Assembly: GCA_964464685.1 (NCBI GenBank)
Contig: CAYXGV010000002.1
Coordinates: forward strand, 1 to 51,681
Reading direction: 5' to 3'
DNA: 51,681 nt
DNA from: JABIBU01 sp964464685
GTDB taxonomy: Bacteria > Patescibacteriota > Patescibacteriia > Magasanikbacterales > UBA922
The position numbers and the translations under genes are program-made. The notes below the pieces were generated by a model that saw only the letters and a program-made list of their open reading frames with translations, was not told the DNA's origin and ran no database searches. Numbering within the stretch: position 1 is the stretch's first letter; each line of letters starts with the position of its first letter. Below, in pieces: positions 7,536-15,270 of this stretch.

Positions 7536-8990
7536 TTAGTTAAAATAAGCACCAACTATTTTATCAATTTGCTGCTGCTCTTGGTTAAAATTATAATCCA
7601 AGTTATTTTTTAGATTTTTAAAAATATTCTTTGAAATTTCAACAATAGTTTTGACGTCTTTATCTTTAAAATCAGGCATTGGTAATTTTTTAATATCCCT
7701 AATTTGAATAGAATTAGTATGATTCAATAATTTAACCATTTTATTATAAACATCACTATTTAAAACTCCGACAAAAAATTCCGGCGGATATTTTTTGGGG
7801 TCTTTCGGAAAAAAACACATTGCCTTATTACTTTCCCAAAGGGCTCCGACAGTTGATAACCGAGATGTTAAATTAGAACAAATACCTGAAACAATAAATC
7901 CCTGTCTATTCTCATTAATATTATAATGACTCGGCATTTTATAATTTGAAACCGATTCTTTATCCCATTTTATAGCATACTCCGCAGGCAAATAATATTT
8001 ATTATTTCCACCCTTTTTATGATAAAACTTCCATTTTTTACCATCAATATTCTTAATATTAACCCATTCTGTTATGCCATTATTTTTAGCATACTGAACG
8101 CCATTATAATCGGCAATGGCTAAAAATTTACGATTATCAGTCGTATGCATACCTAATCCACCGTCCAAATAATTAACCATTTTTTTTAATTCGTTAATTT
8201 TACGTAATAGCTTTGCTCCGCCATTAAAATCAAAAACATAATCTGGATATGACAAAATATTTTTTTGAATAGTTTGATATTTTTTACCATCATAATTATA
8301 AACTTCATTCTCTCTACAATCATTAAAAATGACGGCGTGATCATCACTAGCTTTTTTATTGGTTATATAAATAATACTGGTATTAACTAACGCCCCGCTA
8401 TCTTTAAAGAGTTTTTTTGAACAAAGTATTATTTCATTAACAGTATAATTTTTTAATAAAAATTTTCTTAATTTTTTATGTATTCCCAAAGTTAAATATG
8501 TATCACTAACAATAAAACAAAGTTGTCCATTATCTTTTAATAATTTACAACCTAGATATAAAAACATCGCATAGGTATCATTAGCTCCAATTTCATTAAA
8601 GATATTACCTAATTTATGTTTATTTTTTTTAATATAATCACTTTGTTTATTTAAATACGGCGGATTGCCAACAATATGAGAAAACTGTTCACAACCAAAA
8701 AGAGAATCGTTAGCAATATTAGTATTTAAAAGTGTATCCTTAATAATAACATTCTTTACACCTAATTCATTTAAACATTTTTTAACCTCCAAATTTATAT
8801 CCCAAACAGTTATTTGATCTGATTTTAATAACTTATTTTTTAAAACCACAGAAACAAAAGCACCATCGCCACCGCTCGGTTCTAATAGTTTACTGCTTTT
8901 ATCAAAACCAGTCAATTTCCCAACCATATATTCAACCGTATGTATGGGTGTATAAAAAGCACCTAATTGTTTTTGTTGATTTATGTCCAT
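7536..8990 (-). CDS. Type II N6-adenine DNA methyltransferase
   Basis: A 484-residue gamma-class methyltransferase that transfers methyl groups from S-adenosylmethionine to adenine N6 in a specific DNA site, protecting it from a cognate nuclease. The N-terminus QLGAFYTPIHTVEYMVG is motif X. LLEPSGGDGAFV near residue 35 is the SAM-binding motif I. VGNPPYLNKQ near residue 107 is the catalytic NPPY motif IV. The C-terminal half (about 280-450) should be the target-recognition domain, as in TaqI/Eco57I-like enzymes, and includes NHTNSIQIRDIKKLPMP near the end. It is first in a two-gene operon with the putative nuclease. The promoter at 8999-9027 would give an almost leaderless mRNA. The recognition site cannot be predicted. 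Confidence 0.9.
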   Translation of the reverse strand: MDINQQKQLGAFYTPIHTVEYMVGKLTGFDKSSKLLEPSGGDGAFVSVVLKNKLLKSDQITVWDINLEVKKCLNELGVKNVIIKDTLLNTNIANDSLFGCEQFSHIVGNPPYLNKQSDYIKKNKHKLGNIFNEIGANDTYAMFLYLGCKLLKDNGQLCFIVSDTYLTLGIHKKLRKFLLKNYTVNEIILCSKKLFKDSGALVNTSIIYITNKKASDDHAVIFNDCRENEVYNYDGKKYQTIQKNILSYPDYVFDFNGGAKLLRKINELKKMVNYLDGGLGMHTTDNRKFLAIADYNGVQYAKNNGITEWVNIKNIDGKKWKFYHKKGGNNKYYLPAEYAIKWDKESVSNYKMPSHYNINENRQGFIVSGICSNLTSRLSTVGALWESNKAMCFFPKDPKKYPPEFFVGVLNSDVYNKMVKLLNHTNSIQIRDIKKLPMPDFKDKDVKTIVEISKNIFKNLKNNLDYNFNQEQQQIDKIVGAYFN

Positions 8991-8998
8991 ATATATTT

Positions 8999-9027
8999 AT
9001 CTTATCATAAATAATTTGAATAATCAA
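8999..9027 (-). promoter_or_regulatory. Promoter of the restriction-modification operon, nearly leaderless
   Basis: On the minus strand, TTGATT (9022-9027), 17 bp and TAAGAT (8999-9004) match the sigma-70 pattern. The start would fall at about 8992, two bases before the methyltransferase ATG at 8990, so the mRNA would be essentially leaderless. Confidence 0.6.
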
Positions 9028-9040
9028 TTTTTTAAAATAT

Positions 9041-9068
9041 AAAAAGACCTTTGATTTAAAGATCTTTT
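9041..9068 (-). terminator. Terminator after tRNA-Leu
   Basis: AAAAAGATC and GGTCTTTTT pair (with G-U) around a short AT-rich loop directly after the encoded CCA end of the tRNA, on the same strand. Confidence 0.7.
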
Positions 9069-9154
9069 TGGTGCGCGGGAGAGGAGTCGAACCTCCATGC
9101 CCTTACGAGCGCTACCACCTCAAGGTAGTGCGGCTACCATTACGCCACCCGCGC
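9069..9154 (-). tRNA. tRNA-Leu (anticodon GAG)
   Basis: Read on the minus strand, a GCGCGGG acceptor arm pairs with CCCGCGC and the 3' CCA is encoded (9069-9071). The anticodon stem CTACC/GGTAG encloses the loop TTGAGGT, giving anticodon GAG for CUY leucine codons. The T arm has GGTTCGACTCC. A long variable arm (GCTC-GTAA-GGGC) makes it a class II tRNA, as expected for Leu. Total length is 86 nt. It is a single isolated tRNA with its own terminator. Confidence 0.95.
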
Positions 9155-9161
9155 ATGAACA

Positions 9162-9260
9162 AGATACAAAATACACGGAATAAAATACAAGTTTTTTCTA
9201 TATCTTTGTATATTATTCCCTGCCTACCGGCAGGCAGGCATGTATTTTGTATTTTGATAC
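9162..9260. repeat. Inverted-repeat spacer element with nested CCTGCCTACCGGCAGGCAGG palindrome
   Basis: The left side carries GATACAAAATACACGGAATA and the right side its near complement (TATTATTCC...TGTATTTTGTATTTTGATAC). The right copy is split by the 20-bp GGCAGGCA palindrome at about 9220-9239. The same outer word occurs at the window start (about 76-109). Confidence 0.8.
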
Positions 9261-9307
9261 CTGTTATTTTTATAACAGCCCTAAATTATGAATAAAATTT
9301 GAACTAC

Positions 9308-10063
9308 TTAAAACTTACGTTCACGTCCCACCACCATCTCCACTCTTTTTCTAGCTAATTTAATTTTAATTTTGGTTTCTTTTGATTGTTTACCATCGGC
9401 TTCAACTGTAAAAGGTTTTCTAGAACTAACAATCATTTCTTGAAATGGAAAAATACTTGGTTCTTCATATTTATCTTTAAAAATACCCTTGCCTGTCACT
9501 GGTCGCAAAAAAGCTTCTAATTTGCCATCTTGGGGATGAATAATATGAATTTGGCCCTTGCCTTTCCATTCAAATGGTTGTAAATTACAAACTACCAATT
9601 CCACTTTGTCTTTGGTGGAAACTTTGAATTTTTCATCATATTCTACTGTAATTTTGCTGGGTGGAATATAAAGTTTGGAAACAAAATAACGATTATTAAA
9701 CCAACCAACATCTAATTTTACCTTGCGCCGTTTGGACAAAATATCACAAGCCTCAACTCCGACTGGAATACCCAAGACTTCGGCAATTTGGTTGCCCGAA
9801 CCTACGGGCAAAAAGCCAAATAAAACATCGCAGGTGGCTGCCCGCGACAAAACATGTCCAAAAGTAGAATCATTACCAACTATTATAATACCAGAAACAC
9901 CTTTTTTTATCTCATCTTCTATAATCGCTTTGGCATCCGTGAAATTTTGTAACCGAATTATTTTACCAGCAATACCAAAATCTGTTAACCTTGTTTCCAT
10001 GGCTTTGATGGTTGAGTCATACTTCTTCTGACGCAAAAAATTGTCATATAAATAAACGTACAT
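9308..10063 (-). CDS. Diacylglycerol kinase family lipid kinase-like protein
   Basis: A 251-residue protein with the fold signatures of the DAG kinase/sphingosine kinase/NAD kinase superfamily: a nucleotide loop IIIVGNDSTFG (family GGDGT) at about residue 60 and GFLPVGSGNQIAEVLGIP (family G-x-P-x-GTGN) at about residue 85. Members phosphorylate lipid hydroxyls at the inner membrane face. The first loop departs from consensus (GNDST for GGDGT), and the protein is shorter than the roughly 300 residues usual for YegS/DgkB, so activity and substrate are uncertain. It lies 29 bp downstream of the bactofilin gene on the same strand and is probably cotranscribed with it. A role in membrane-lipid recycling or modification is inference. 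Confidence 0.75.
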   Translation of the reverse strand: MYVYLYDNFLRQKKYDSTIKAMETRLTDFGIAGKIIRLQNFTDAKAIIEDEIKKGVSGIIIVGNDSTFGHVLSRAATCDVLFGFLPVGSGNQIAEVLGIPVGVEACDILSKRRKVKLDVGWFNNRYFVSKLYIPPSKITVEYDEKFKVSTKDKVELVVCNLQPFEWKGKGQIHIIHPQDGKLEAFLRPVTGKGIFKDKYEEPSIFPFQEMIVSSRKPFTVEADGKQSKETKIKIKLARKRVEMVVGRERKF

Positions 10064-10092
10064 ACGGCTGGTTTTTCTAAAAAATTATCTTG

Positions 10093-10575
10093 CTACTCAG
10101 CCGTATTTTCCTCCTCCTCAGCTTTGGACAGAGTACGACCCAAGCTAATTCTTTTTTTATCTTGTTTTTCCGATGCTTCGTCTTTCAGATTGACACCTTT
10201 CATGGTTATTTTTCCTTGCATCAAAGCACCCGGAGCCACACTCAAAATACCACAATTAACATCACCTTGAATTTGCGCAGTCTCGGTTAATTCTAACCTA
10301 CCGCCAATTTTTACATTACCCCTAATACCACCGGAAACCACGGCATCACCAGCACTAACATTAGCAAAAATCTTAGCCCCATCTTCAACTGTCAAAGTCT
10401 TGCTGGTTTTTACACTACCAGAAACAATACCTTTTACTACGATATTACCCTCAGAAGCAAAATCACCCTCCACTTTTACCGAAGGACCGACCACAGTTTC
10501 CACATCATCTTGAACATGTTTTGTGTCTGATTCTCTGATTGGGCTGGATAATTCTGGTGTTGATTTTTGAAACAT
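10093..10575 (-). CDS. Bactofilin (polymer-forming cytoskeletal protein)
   Basis: A 160-residue bactofilin. The core from about residue 30 to 125 (VVGPSVKVEGDFASEGNIVV, GSVKTSKTLTVEDGA, GGRLELTETAQIQGDV) shows the short hydrophobic/Gly periodicity of the right-handed beta-helix that polymerises without nucleotide. Flanking tails are charged and disordered: N-terminal Ser/Glu-rich, C-terminal SEKQDKKRISLGRTLSKAEEEE. Bactofilins form membrane-associated filaments that place cell-wall or envelope enzymes. The next gene downstream is the DAG-kinase-like protein. The roughly 340 bp upstream hold no other gene, only the palindromic element at 10756-10950. Confidence 0.92.
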   Translation of the reverse strand: MFQKSTPELSSPIRESDTKHVQDDVETVVGPSVKVEGDFASEGNIVVKGIVSGSVKTSKTLTVEDGAKIFANVSAGDAVVSGGIRGNVKIGGRLELTETAQIQGDVNCGILSVAPGALMQGKITMKGVNLKDEASEKQDKKRISLGRTLSKAEEEENTAE

Positions 10576-10755
10576 AACTTTGTCTTTTAAAAATTATAGT
10601 ATGTATATATTACAATGTTTTTGAAAAATATGCAAATCGGGGTAAATGATTAGATGTTAGTAAAATATTAACAAAATATTAATAAAATATTTATTCGTTT
10701 GCCCCCCCCTCTATTTCACCCGGGGTTAACCAAAAAAAATGTGCACTCTCTCTAT

Positions 10756-10950
10756 GCTCTCCCCCTATCAGGGGGAGCACACGCGTAGCGGTGAGGGGGT
10801 CTGCCGGAGCTGTAGAGTTTGTATTATTGACGTAACGTAATAAAACAATCCATAATCGCCTATATAAAAAATATTATTTTAAATCTTTCTTCAAGCTTCT
10901 CCAGACCCCCTCTGTCACTTCGTGTCTGCTCCCCCTGATAGGGGGAGAGC
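10756..10950. repeat. Nested palindromic element, copy A (about 195 bp)
   Basis: The ends are GCTCTCCCCCTATCAGGGGG on the left and the mirror form CCCCCTGATAGGGGGAGAGC on the right; each end is itself palindromic. Inside the ends is a second inverted pair (GGGGGTCTGC / CCAGACCCCC) around an AT-rich centre with GCTGTAGAGTTTGTATTAT. Copies B, C and D lie at 22512, 24228 and 49379. The right end overlaps the histidine-kinase gene and supplies its last 11 codons and stop. Confidence 0.9.
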
Positions 10951-12609
10951 GACCCTACAGGCTTTTGTTTCCTCGTTTCCCAACCCTTTCATCGGTATCC
11001 AAAACCCAAACTCGCTCCCCTTATCAAGACCTGGACTTTTGGCCCAGACTTTACCACTATGGGCTTCTATAAATTTTTTACAAACATAGATACCCAAACC
11101 AGTACCATTCACATTGGTACCAATCACATTTTTTCCGCGATAAAACTTTTGGAAAAAATTAGCCTCGTCTTCTTTGCCAAAACCAAAACCATGATCTTTT
11201 ACTTTTACTATCAACTTGTCTTCACTTTTTTCTACAATCACTTTGATAATGCCTTTTTCACTATACTTGATAGCGTTGTCCACAAAATTGAAAACCACGT
11301 GTCGAATCTTTTCCTCATCCATCATCACATTCAACGGCTCGCTACTTGCCTTCCATGCAATCTTTAATCCTTTGTCTGCTCCACGATCTTTCAATTCCTT
11401 GACTACACTCTCAATTATTTTGTTAACATCTGATTTGGAAAAATCAAATTTAGTCCGCCCTTGCTCAATCCGAGTAATATCCAAAAACTCATCAACCAAT
11501 TTTACCAACCGCTCGTTACTCTCGTCCATTTCATTCAAAATACCAACAATTTTTTTGGTTGGTTTACCATAGGCGCCATCAATTATTAATTCAATATAGC
11601 CTTTTAAAATTGACAGCGGGGTGCGCAACTGATGCGAGGCGATAGACAAAAAGTCTGTCTTCTGACGATCCAATTCTTGCAACCGCAAATTGGCTTTTTC
11701 CAAAGAGTGCGCCAATTCGGTGACTTCTTCACGACGCCGAATTTCTTTACGGACAGAACGGATAAGTAACACACCAAAAAAAGTACCTATCAACAAAAAT
11801 GTTGCTCTAAGTATTATCTCTACCAAACTATTTGAAAGAAATACATCTACCAAAAATATAATAAAAATTAAACCTGTAAATAATTCGGCTACCACAACTT
11901 TGATATCCAGGAATCTATACTTCAACATCGCGTATACGGTTAAGACAACATAAACGGATACCAAAATATTCCCCCAGGGATTAATATAGATACCAAACCA
12001 TAAAGGATAGTTTGTACTACCACCCAAAAACCCTAAAAGCATACCCAAAGCCATCAATAATATTTGCATTCTTTTGTCTCCCACTTTCTTAAAATAATTT
12101 TTAAATAACAAAAAGGAAGCATATGAAAAATGAAAAATGAAAAAAATAATAAAGAAAATGTAAGTAAGTCCTGCTGTTGGCCAAAATTTAAAATAAGAGA
12201 CCGCATAAAGCCCATCTATAAACAAACCAGTACCAAAAAATATATCCAAAACATCCAAAATAACCCAGATAGAGCAAATGTAATAAAAAAACTTCAACAA
12301 GATTTTATATTTTTTAACATTTTCATAATCCAAAAAAACTAAAACTAGATGTAGATAAAATATGGAAGTAAAAATAGCTGGAATCATCAATAATCTGGAA
12401 AATAATAAAGCCATTGTCGAGGTGCTAGATAACTGCCAGATAAAATATCCAAAACTCCAAAGCGAAACTGAAAGACAAAAAATAAAAAGATGGTAGTTTA
12501 TTTTTTTTCTATTAGCCTTAAAAATTATATAAAATCCTAAAAAACCACTGGTAAACGCATTGACTATGGCGGCAATAGGAAAATACCAAATTTCTGCATT
12601 CATATACAA
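10915..12609 (-). CDS. Membrane sensor histidine kinase
   Basis: A 564-residue two-component sensor kinase. Residues about 1-290 hold eight or so hydrophobic segments, resembling the 7TM N-terminal domain of histidine kinases, followed by a short coiled coil (VTELAHSLEKANLRLQELD). The HisKA domain has the phospho-acceptor His in SIASHQLRTPLSIL near residue 325. The HATPase domain follows, with the N box (VFNFVDNAIKYS), G1 (VKDHGFGFGKED) and G2 (NGTGLGIYVCKKF). It should autophosphorylate on sensing a membrane or extracellular cue. No response regulator is encoded in the window. The last 11 residues and stop are encoded exactly by the end of palindromic element A, so the original C-terminus was replaced. 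The domain core is complete and the protein is probably functional. Confidence 0.93.
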   Translation of the reverse strand: MYMNAEIWYFPIAAIVNAFTSGFLGFYIIFKANRKKINYHLFIFCLSVSLWSFGYFIWQLSSTSTMALLFSRLLMIPAIFTSIFYLHLVLVFLDYENVKKYKILLKFFYYICSIWVILDVLDIFFGTGLFIDGLYAVSYFKFWPTAGLTYIFFIIFFIFHFSYASFLLFKNYFKKVGDKRMQILLMALGMLLGFLGGSTNYPLWFGIYINPWGNILVSVYVVLTVYAMLKYRFLDIKVVVAELFTGLIFIIFLVDVFLSNSLVEIILRATFLLIGTFFGVLLIRSVRKEIRRREEVTELAHSLEKANLRLQELDRQKTDFLSIASHQLRTPLSILKGYIELIIDGAYGKPTKKIVGILNEMDESNERLVKLVDEFLDITRIEQGRTKFDFSKSDVNKIIESVVKELKDRGADKGLKIAWKASSEPLNVMMDEEKIRHVVFNFVDNAIKYSEKGIIKVIVEKSEDKLIVKVKDHGFGFGKEDEANFFQKFYRGKNVIGTNVNGTGLGIYVCKKFIEAHSGKVWAKSPGLDKGSEFGFWIPMKGLGNEETKACRVALPLSGGADTK

Positions 12610-12643
12610 ATGTTATATATAATAATATTTTACCACAAAAAAC

Positions 12644-12670
12644 AAAAAAATGCACTACAATGCATTTTTT
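12644..12670. terminator. Bidirectional terminator hairpin
   Basis: AAAAAAATGCA and TGCATTTTTT flank a 6-nt loop, giving A- and T-runs on both sides. It follows the high-G+C gene on the minus strand and separates it from the histidine kinase. Confidence 0.8.
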
Positions 12671-12852
12671 TATTCTTCTATAAAAATAAAAAATATTTTC
12701 ATAGAAGTGCGGCGTTGGAGAAACGCCGGCGATGTTTAGAGAATACAACGACTTGAATAAGTCACTACATCCCATATACTACCATGCTTGTCCAGATGGA
12801 CTTGAGGCATATTTTGGAAGCCCCCTGCCTGCATGGTACGTCCCTAGCGGGA

Positions 12853-13950
12853 CTAAGGCATTTGATCTTCGCAGCAGAACGCGATCGTGTAAACTCCATG
12901 TGGTTCTGTATGGAACCGGCACTGAATTTTCGCCAACCCGGTCTTGGAAAGAAGCCGACGGAATTCATCTGGCGTCCGACGAATCAAACCAGGCCAACCA
13001 GTGATCCAACGAGTCACCCAAGACCAAGGTGAAGGACCGATCTGTGCCCCAATGAAAAGACCGTCGCCCCTGAGAACACGGCAAGCCGAGTTACACGAAG
13101 AAACGAAGGACCTATTTCCACGATAATCGAGAAACCCGCTCATCTCAACCACGTGAAAGTTACCCCGAACCTCGGATCTAGCGGCGAAGTCACTAATCTT
13201 CTCGCAGTAAGTCACAAGCAGATCATCAATCCCCAACTCCCAAGCCTGATCTTCAGCCATGTTGAGGCTATCCTGATTGATATCAACCAGAAAGAGCTTC
13301 ACACCAGGCCTAGCATCTGGATGCTGTTCTAGAAAGAAATAAACCGCCATGATCGTAGCGTCGGCCGAACCAGCGGCCAATGAAACAACCTGAAGATTTT
13401 TCTCTCCCCGAGACCAGCACTTCTCCAAGTGCCCGTAGGTGTTGTCAAGCACCTCCAGCACTCGGTTCCGAACAGCCTGAGCCTCAGGCTGACTGAACCA
13501 AAACCATCCCAGCCACTTTCGCAATCCCCTTTCAGTCTTAACGACGAGAAGGGATGCGTAAATCGCTGCGAGAGCTGTCCAGCTAGTAACCCCATTCCTA
13601 GTCCGTTCAAGCAGCCAATGTGCTCGATCAAACAGGAAGAGGTTCCGTTCCGGACCAAGAGCTCGCCGAGCTGGATCCTTGGGCCTGATGATCATGATGT
13701 ACAGAACGTACTTCACAATCGACCACATGGCCAAAACAAGAAGAACCGGCATGCTGACCCAGTAGAGCCAACGAAGACCAGCCTCTCGTTTGCCGGTAAG
13801 ACCCCTAATTCGAGTCCACGAAAATCTTCCATCCAGAACAACCGCTCGCAGACGTTCATCTGCTTTGGTCGCTTTGGACAAACTCTCGAAGATACTCTCA
13901 TACTTCTCTCTTCCACCAGAAACGGCAGCCTGAAATTCAGAGACTATCAT
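12853..13950 (-). CDS. Membrane-anchored class I methyltransferase-like protein, high G+C
   Basis: A 365-residue protein I cannot name. The start chosen (13950, MIVSEFQ) follows GGAGGT at a 5-nt spacing, the clearest Shine-Dalgarno site in the window; an upstream ATG at 13983 lacks one. A strong hydrophobic stretch at about residues 65-90 (WLYWVSMPVLLVLAMWSI...) suggests a membrane anchor or hairpin. The C-terminal half looks like a Rossmann SAM methyltransferase: VVSLAAGSADATIM near 190 resembles motif I, LFLVDINQDSLNMAEDQA near 225 resembles the acidic motif II, and a late GDGLFIGAQIG strand follows. G+C is about half, against about one third around it, and codon choice differs. It contains none of the local repeats, stands alone, and is followed by a terminator. 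Recent transfer is the likely explanation. The reaction is unknown. Confidence 0.65.
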   Translation of the reverse strand: MIVSEFQAAVSGGREKYESIFESLSKATKADERLRAVVLDGRFSWTRIRGLTGKREAGLRWLYWVSMPVLLVLAMWSIVKYVLYIMIIRPKDPARRALGPERNLFLFDRAHWLLERTRNGVTSWTALAAIYASLLVVKTERGLRKWLGWFWFSQPEAQAVRNRVLEVLDNTYGHLEKCWSRGEKNLQVVSLAAGSADATIMAVYFFLEQHPDARPGVKLFLVDINQDSLNMAEDQAWELGIDDLLVTYCEKISDFAARSEVRGNFHVVEMSGFLDYRGNRSFVSSCNSACRVLRGDGLFIGAQIGPSPWSWVTRWITGWPGLIRRTPDEFRRLLSKTGLAKIQCRFHTEPHGVYTIAFCCEDQMP

Positions 13951-14120
13951 AGTACACCTCCAACCTTGAAAAATTGTAGGCAAAATCGCCTTCGTCCTAA
14001 TTATTATTTAAATAATCAAAACGAAAACGACTTGCCAAATAAACTAATCCATTTTAAAGAACAAAACATTACTTTTTACATCAATTTTCACAAATAATAT
14101 TGTGTTAATTGATATTAAAA

Positions 14121-14519
14121 TTAATTATCTCTAAACCTTCCCAAATTTGCATCCAAAGCTTTATAAATAGCTTGTAATTTTTCTGGTTTTAATTCGCCTT
14201 TTTTGGCAATCAATAATCTTCTGTCTGTAGTTATAATTTTATGAAGCATACAAATACCATCTTTGCCCAAACCAGTCTCGTTGCTTTTTAACAAAATTTC
14301 ATTAACAAAAATTTTTTCGTCTTTTTTATAAGGCTCAACACTCGCACCAACCACAGTTGGCAAACCTTCATTCAAAACATCATCTTGTAAAATTACTATA
14401 GCTTTTTCCTTGTCCTGAGCTCGAACTGATGTATCACCTGCAACCTCATATAAAAAAATATCACCTCGTCTGATTTTTCCACAATACATTTTATCAAGAT
14501 CAAAATTCATATTATACAC
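14121..14519 (-). CDS. MazF/PemK-family toxin-like protein
   Basis: A 132-residue protein with the MazF/PemK fold signature: IRRGDIFLYEV near residue 16, KAIVILQDDVLNEGLPTVVG near 40-60 and a later NEILLKSNETGLGKDG-type strand and loop. Members are ribosome-independent mRNA endonucleases held by a DNA-binding antitoxin. Slight N-terminal extension (MYNMNFDLDK) precedes the core; the second Met at residue 4 is an alternative start. No antitoxin abuts it: a ribbon-helix-helix protein and an 89-residue unknown protein lie upstream on the same strand, separated by 137 bp that contain two CATCCTGAGC repeat arms. It may be the toxin of that cluster, with repeats inserted between partners, or an orphan. 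Family assignment is fairly firm; activity is not shown. Confidence 0.75.
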   Translation of the reverse strand: MYNMNFDLDKMYCGKIRRGDIFLYEVAGDTSVRAQDKEKAIVILQDDVLNEGLPTVVGASVEPYKKDEKIFVNEILLKSNETGLGKDGICMLHKIITTDRRLLIAKKGELKPEKLQAIYKALDANLGRFRDN

Positions 14520-14520
14520 A

Positions 14521-14658
14521 CATCCTGAGCGTAGCGAAGGATCTTTCCTACCTCAGAATTTATTTAATAATTAAACTAATGGTCTAACTCTTGATAATGT
14601 AACCACATCATCATACAAATCATTCCAAATTAATTCATCCTGAGCGTAACGAAGGATT
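14521..14658. repeat. Pair of CATCCTGAGC repeat arms
   Basis: CATCCTGAGCGTAGCGAAGG at 14521 and CATCCTGAGCGTAACGAAGG at 14636 are direct copies; each is an imperfect palindrome. They match the ends of the elements at 2387-2515 and 26220-26330. One lies just upstream of the MazF-like gene, the other abuts the stop of the 89-residue gene. Confidence 0.85.
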
Positions 14659-14926
14659 AATGAATAAGCGATTGTATTTCTTTTCTCTTCACATCTCCCG
14701 AAGCCATAGCAATTACCAAATATTCCACACAAGCTTGCACCCTAAACTCTTCTGACATTTCCATAAATCTATCAACTTCTTCTTGTCCCACAGCCAGAGA
14801 AACAAAAACACATAATCTTTTTACCAAACTTGGATCAGCATGCATTTTATCAATCAAATTGACTACAAATTGTCTATCTTTTTTTGACAAACTATTTATA
14901 AGTTCGCTGGTATGTTCTGCGACCAT
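14657..14926 (-). CDS. Uncharacterised 89-residue protein in a toxin-antitoxin-like cluster
   Basis: I do not recognise this protein. The start at 14926 (MVAEHTSEL) is chosen because the longer reading frame runs back into the upstream gene. The sequence is alpha-helical and acidic, with a hydrophobic C-terminal half (RLCVFVSLAVGQEEVDRF, then VQACVEYLVIAMASGD), and no catalytic motif is evident. It lies 31 bp after the ribbon-helix-helix gene and 137 bp before the MazF-like gene, all on one strand and probably transcribed together from the promoter at 15184-15212. It could be a second component of the module, for example a chaperone or alternative partner. The stop codon immediately adjoins a CATCCTGAGC repeat, so its C-terminus may have been altered. 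Confidence 0.55.
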   Translation of the reverse strand: MVAEHTSELINSLSKKDRQFVVNLIDKMHADPSLVKRLCVFVSLAVGQEEVDRFMEMSEEFRVQACVEYLVIAMASGDVKRKEIQSLIH

Positions 14927-14957
14927 ATAATTATAAATTAAATTTGAAAATACAAAA

Positions 14958-15158
14958 TTATGATTGTCTTTTTTTGCCGGCCTGACGGAGTTCTTCTTCC
15001 ATACCTTCAATCTCACGCTTTTGCTTGTAATCAAGAATACATTGAGCCACAAAATCACTACGTTTGCCATGAGGAAAAGTGACCCGGAAATAATCCGCGA
15101 TATCTTTGGGAATTTTTATAACCATACGTTCAATTGTTTCTTTGTTTTTTTTAGGCAT
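14958..15158 (-). CDS. Ribbon-helix-helix DNA-binding protein, antitoxin-like
   Basis: A 66-residue basic protein starting MPKKNKETIERMVIKIPKD. The strand IERMVIKIP followed by helices DIADYFRVT and RSDFVAQCILDYKQK is the ribbon-helix-helix (Arc/MetJ) pattern, in which a dimer inserts a two-stranded sheet into the major groove. The charged tail EIEGMEEELRQAGKKRQS may bind a partner, as antitoxin tails do. The start at 15158 is chosen because earlier in-frame codons lie in the promoter. Three half-sites of AGGTGCAC type overlap its promoter, which strongly suggests autoregulation. It heads a cluster that ends with a MazF-like gene. Without the toxin directly adjacent, a plain transcription regulator is the alternative. 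Confidence 0.7.
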   Translation of the reverse strand: MPKKNKETIERMVIKIPKDIADYFRVTFPHGKRSDFVAQCILDYKQKREIEGMEEELRQAGKKRQS

Positions 15159-15183
15159 ATTTTTTATTAGACACTCACTGTAT

Positions 15184-15220
15184 ATAGTACACCTTTTCAG
15201 GTGCACTGTAAAGTGCACCT
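15184..15220 (-). promoter_or_regulatory. Promoter and palindromic operator of the antitoxin-like gene
   Basis: On the minus strand, TTTACA (15207-15212), 17 bp and TACTAT (15184-15189) form a good promoter. AGGTGCAC/GTGCACCT make a perfect 8-bp inverted repeat centred on the -35 box, and a third, one-mismatch half-site (AGGTGTAC) abuts the -10 box. The three evenly placed half-sites would let a repressor cover both boxes. Confidence 0.8.
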
Positions 15221-15270
15221 GTGGATAACTAAGCATTGATTTCACTGATTAATTTTAGATTCCACAGATT

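Noticed and set aside
13429..14097. 222-codon plus-strand frame opposite the high-G+C gene
   Set aside because: Long antisense frames are expected opposite G+C-rich genes; the minus-strand frame has a ribosome site and Rossmann motifs, and this one has neither.
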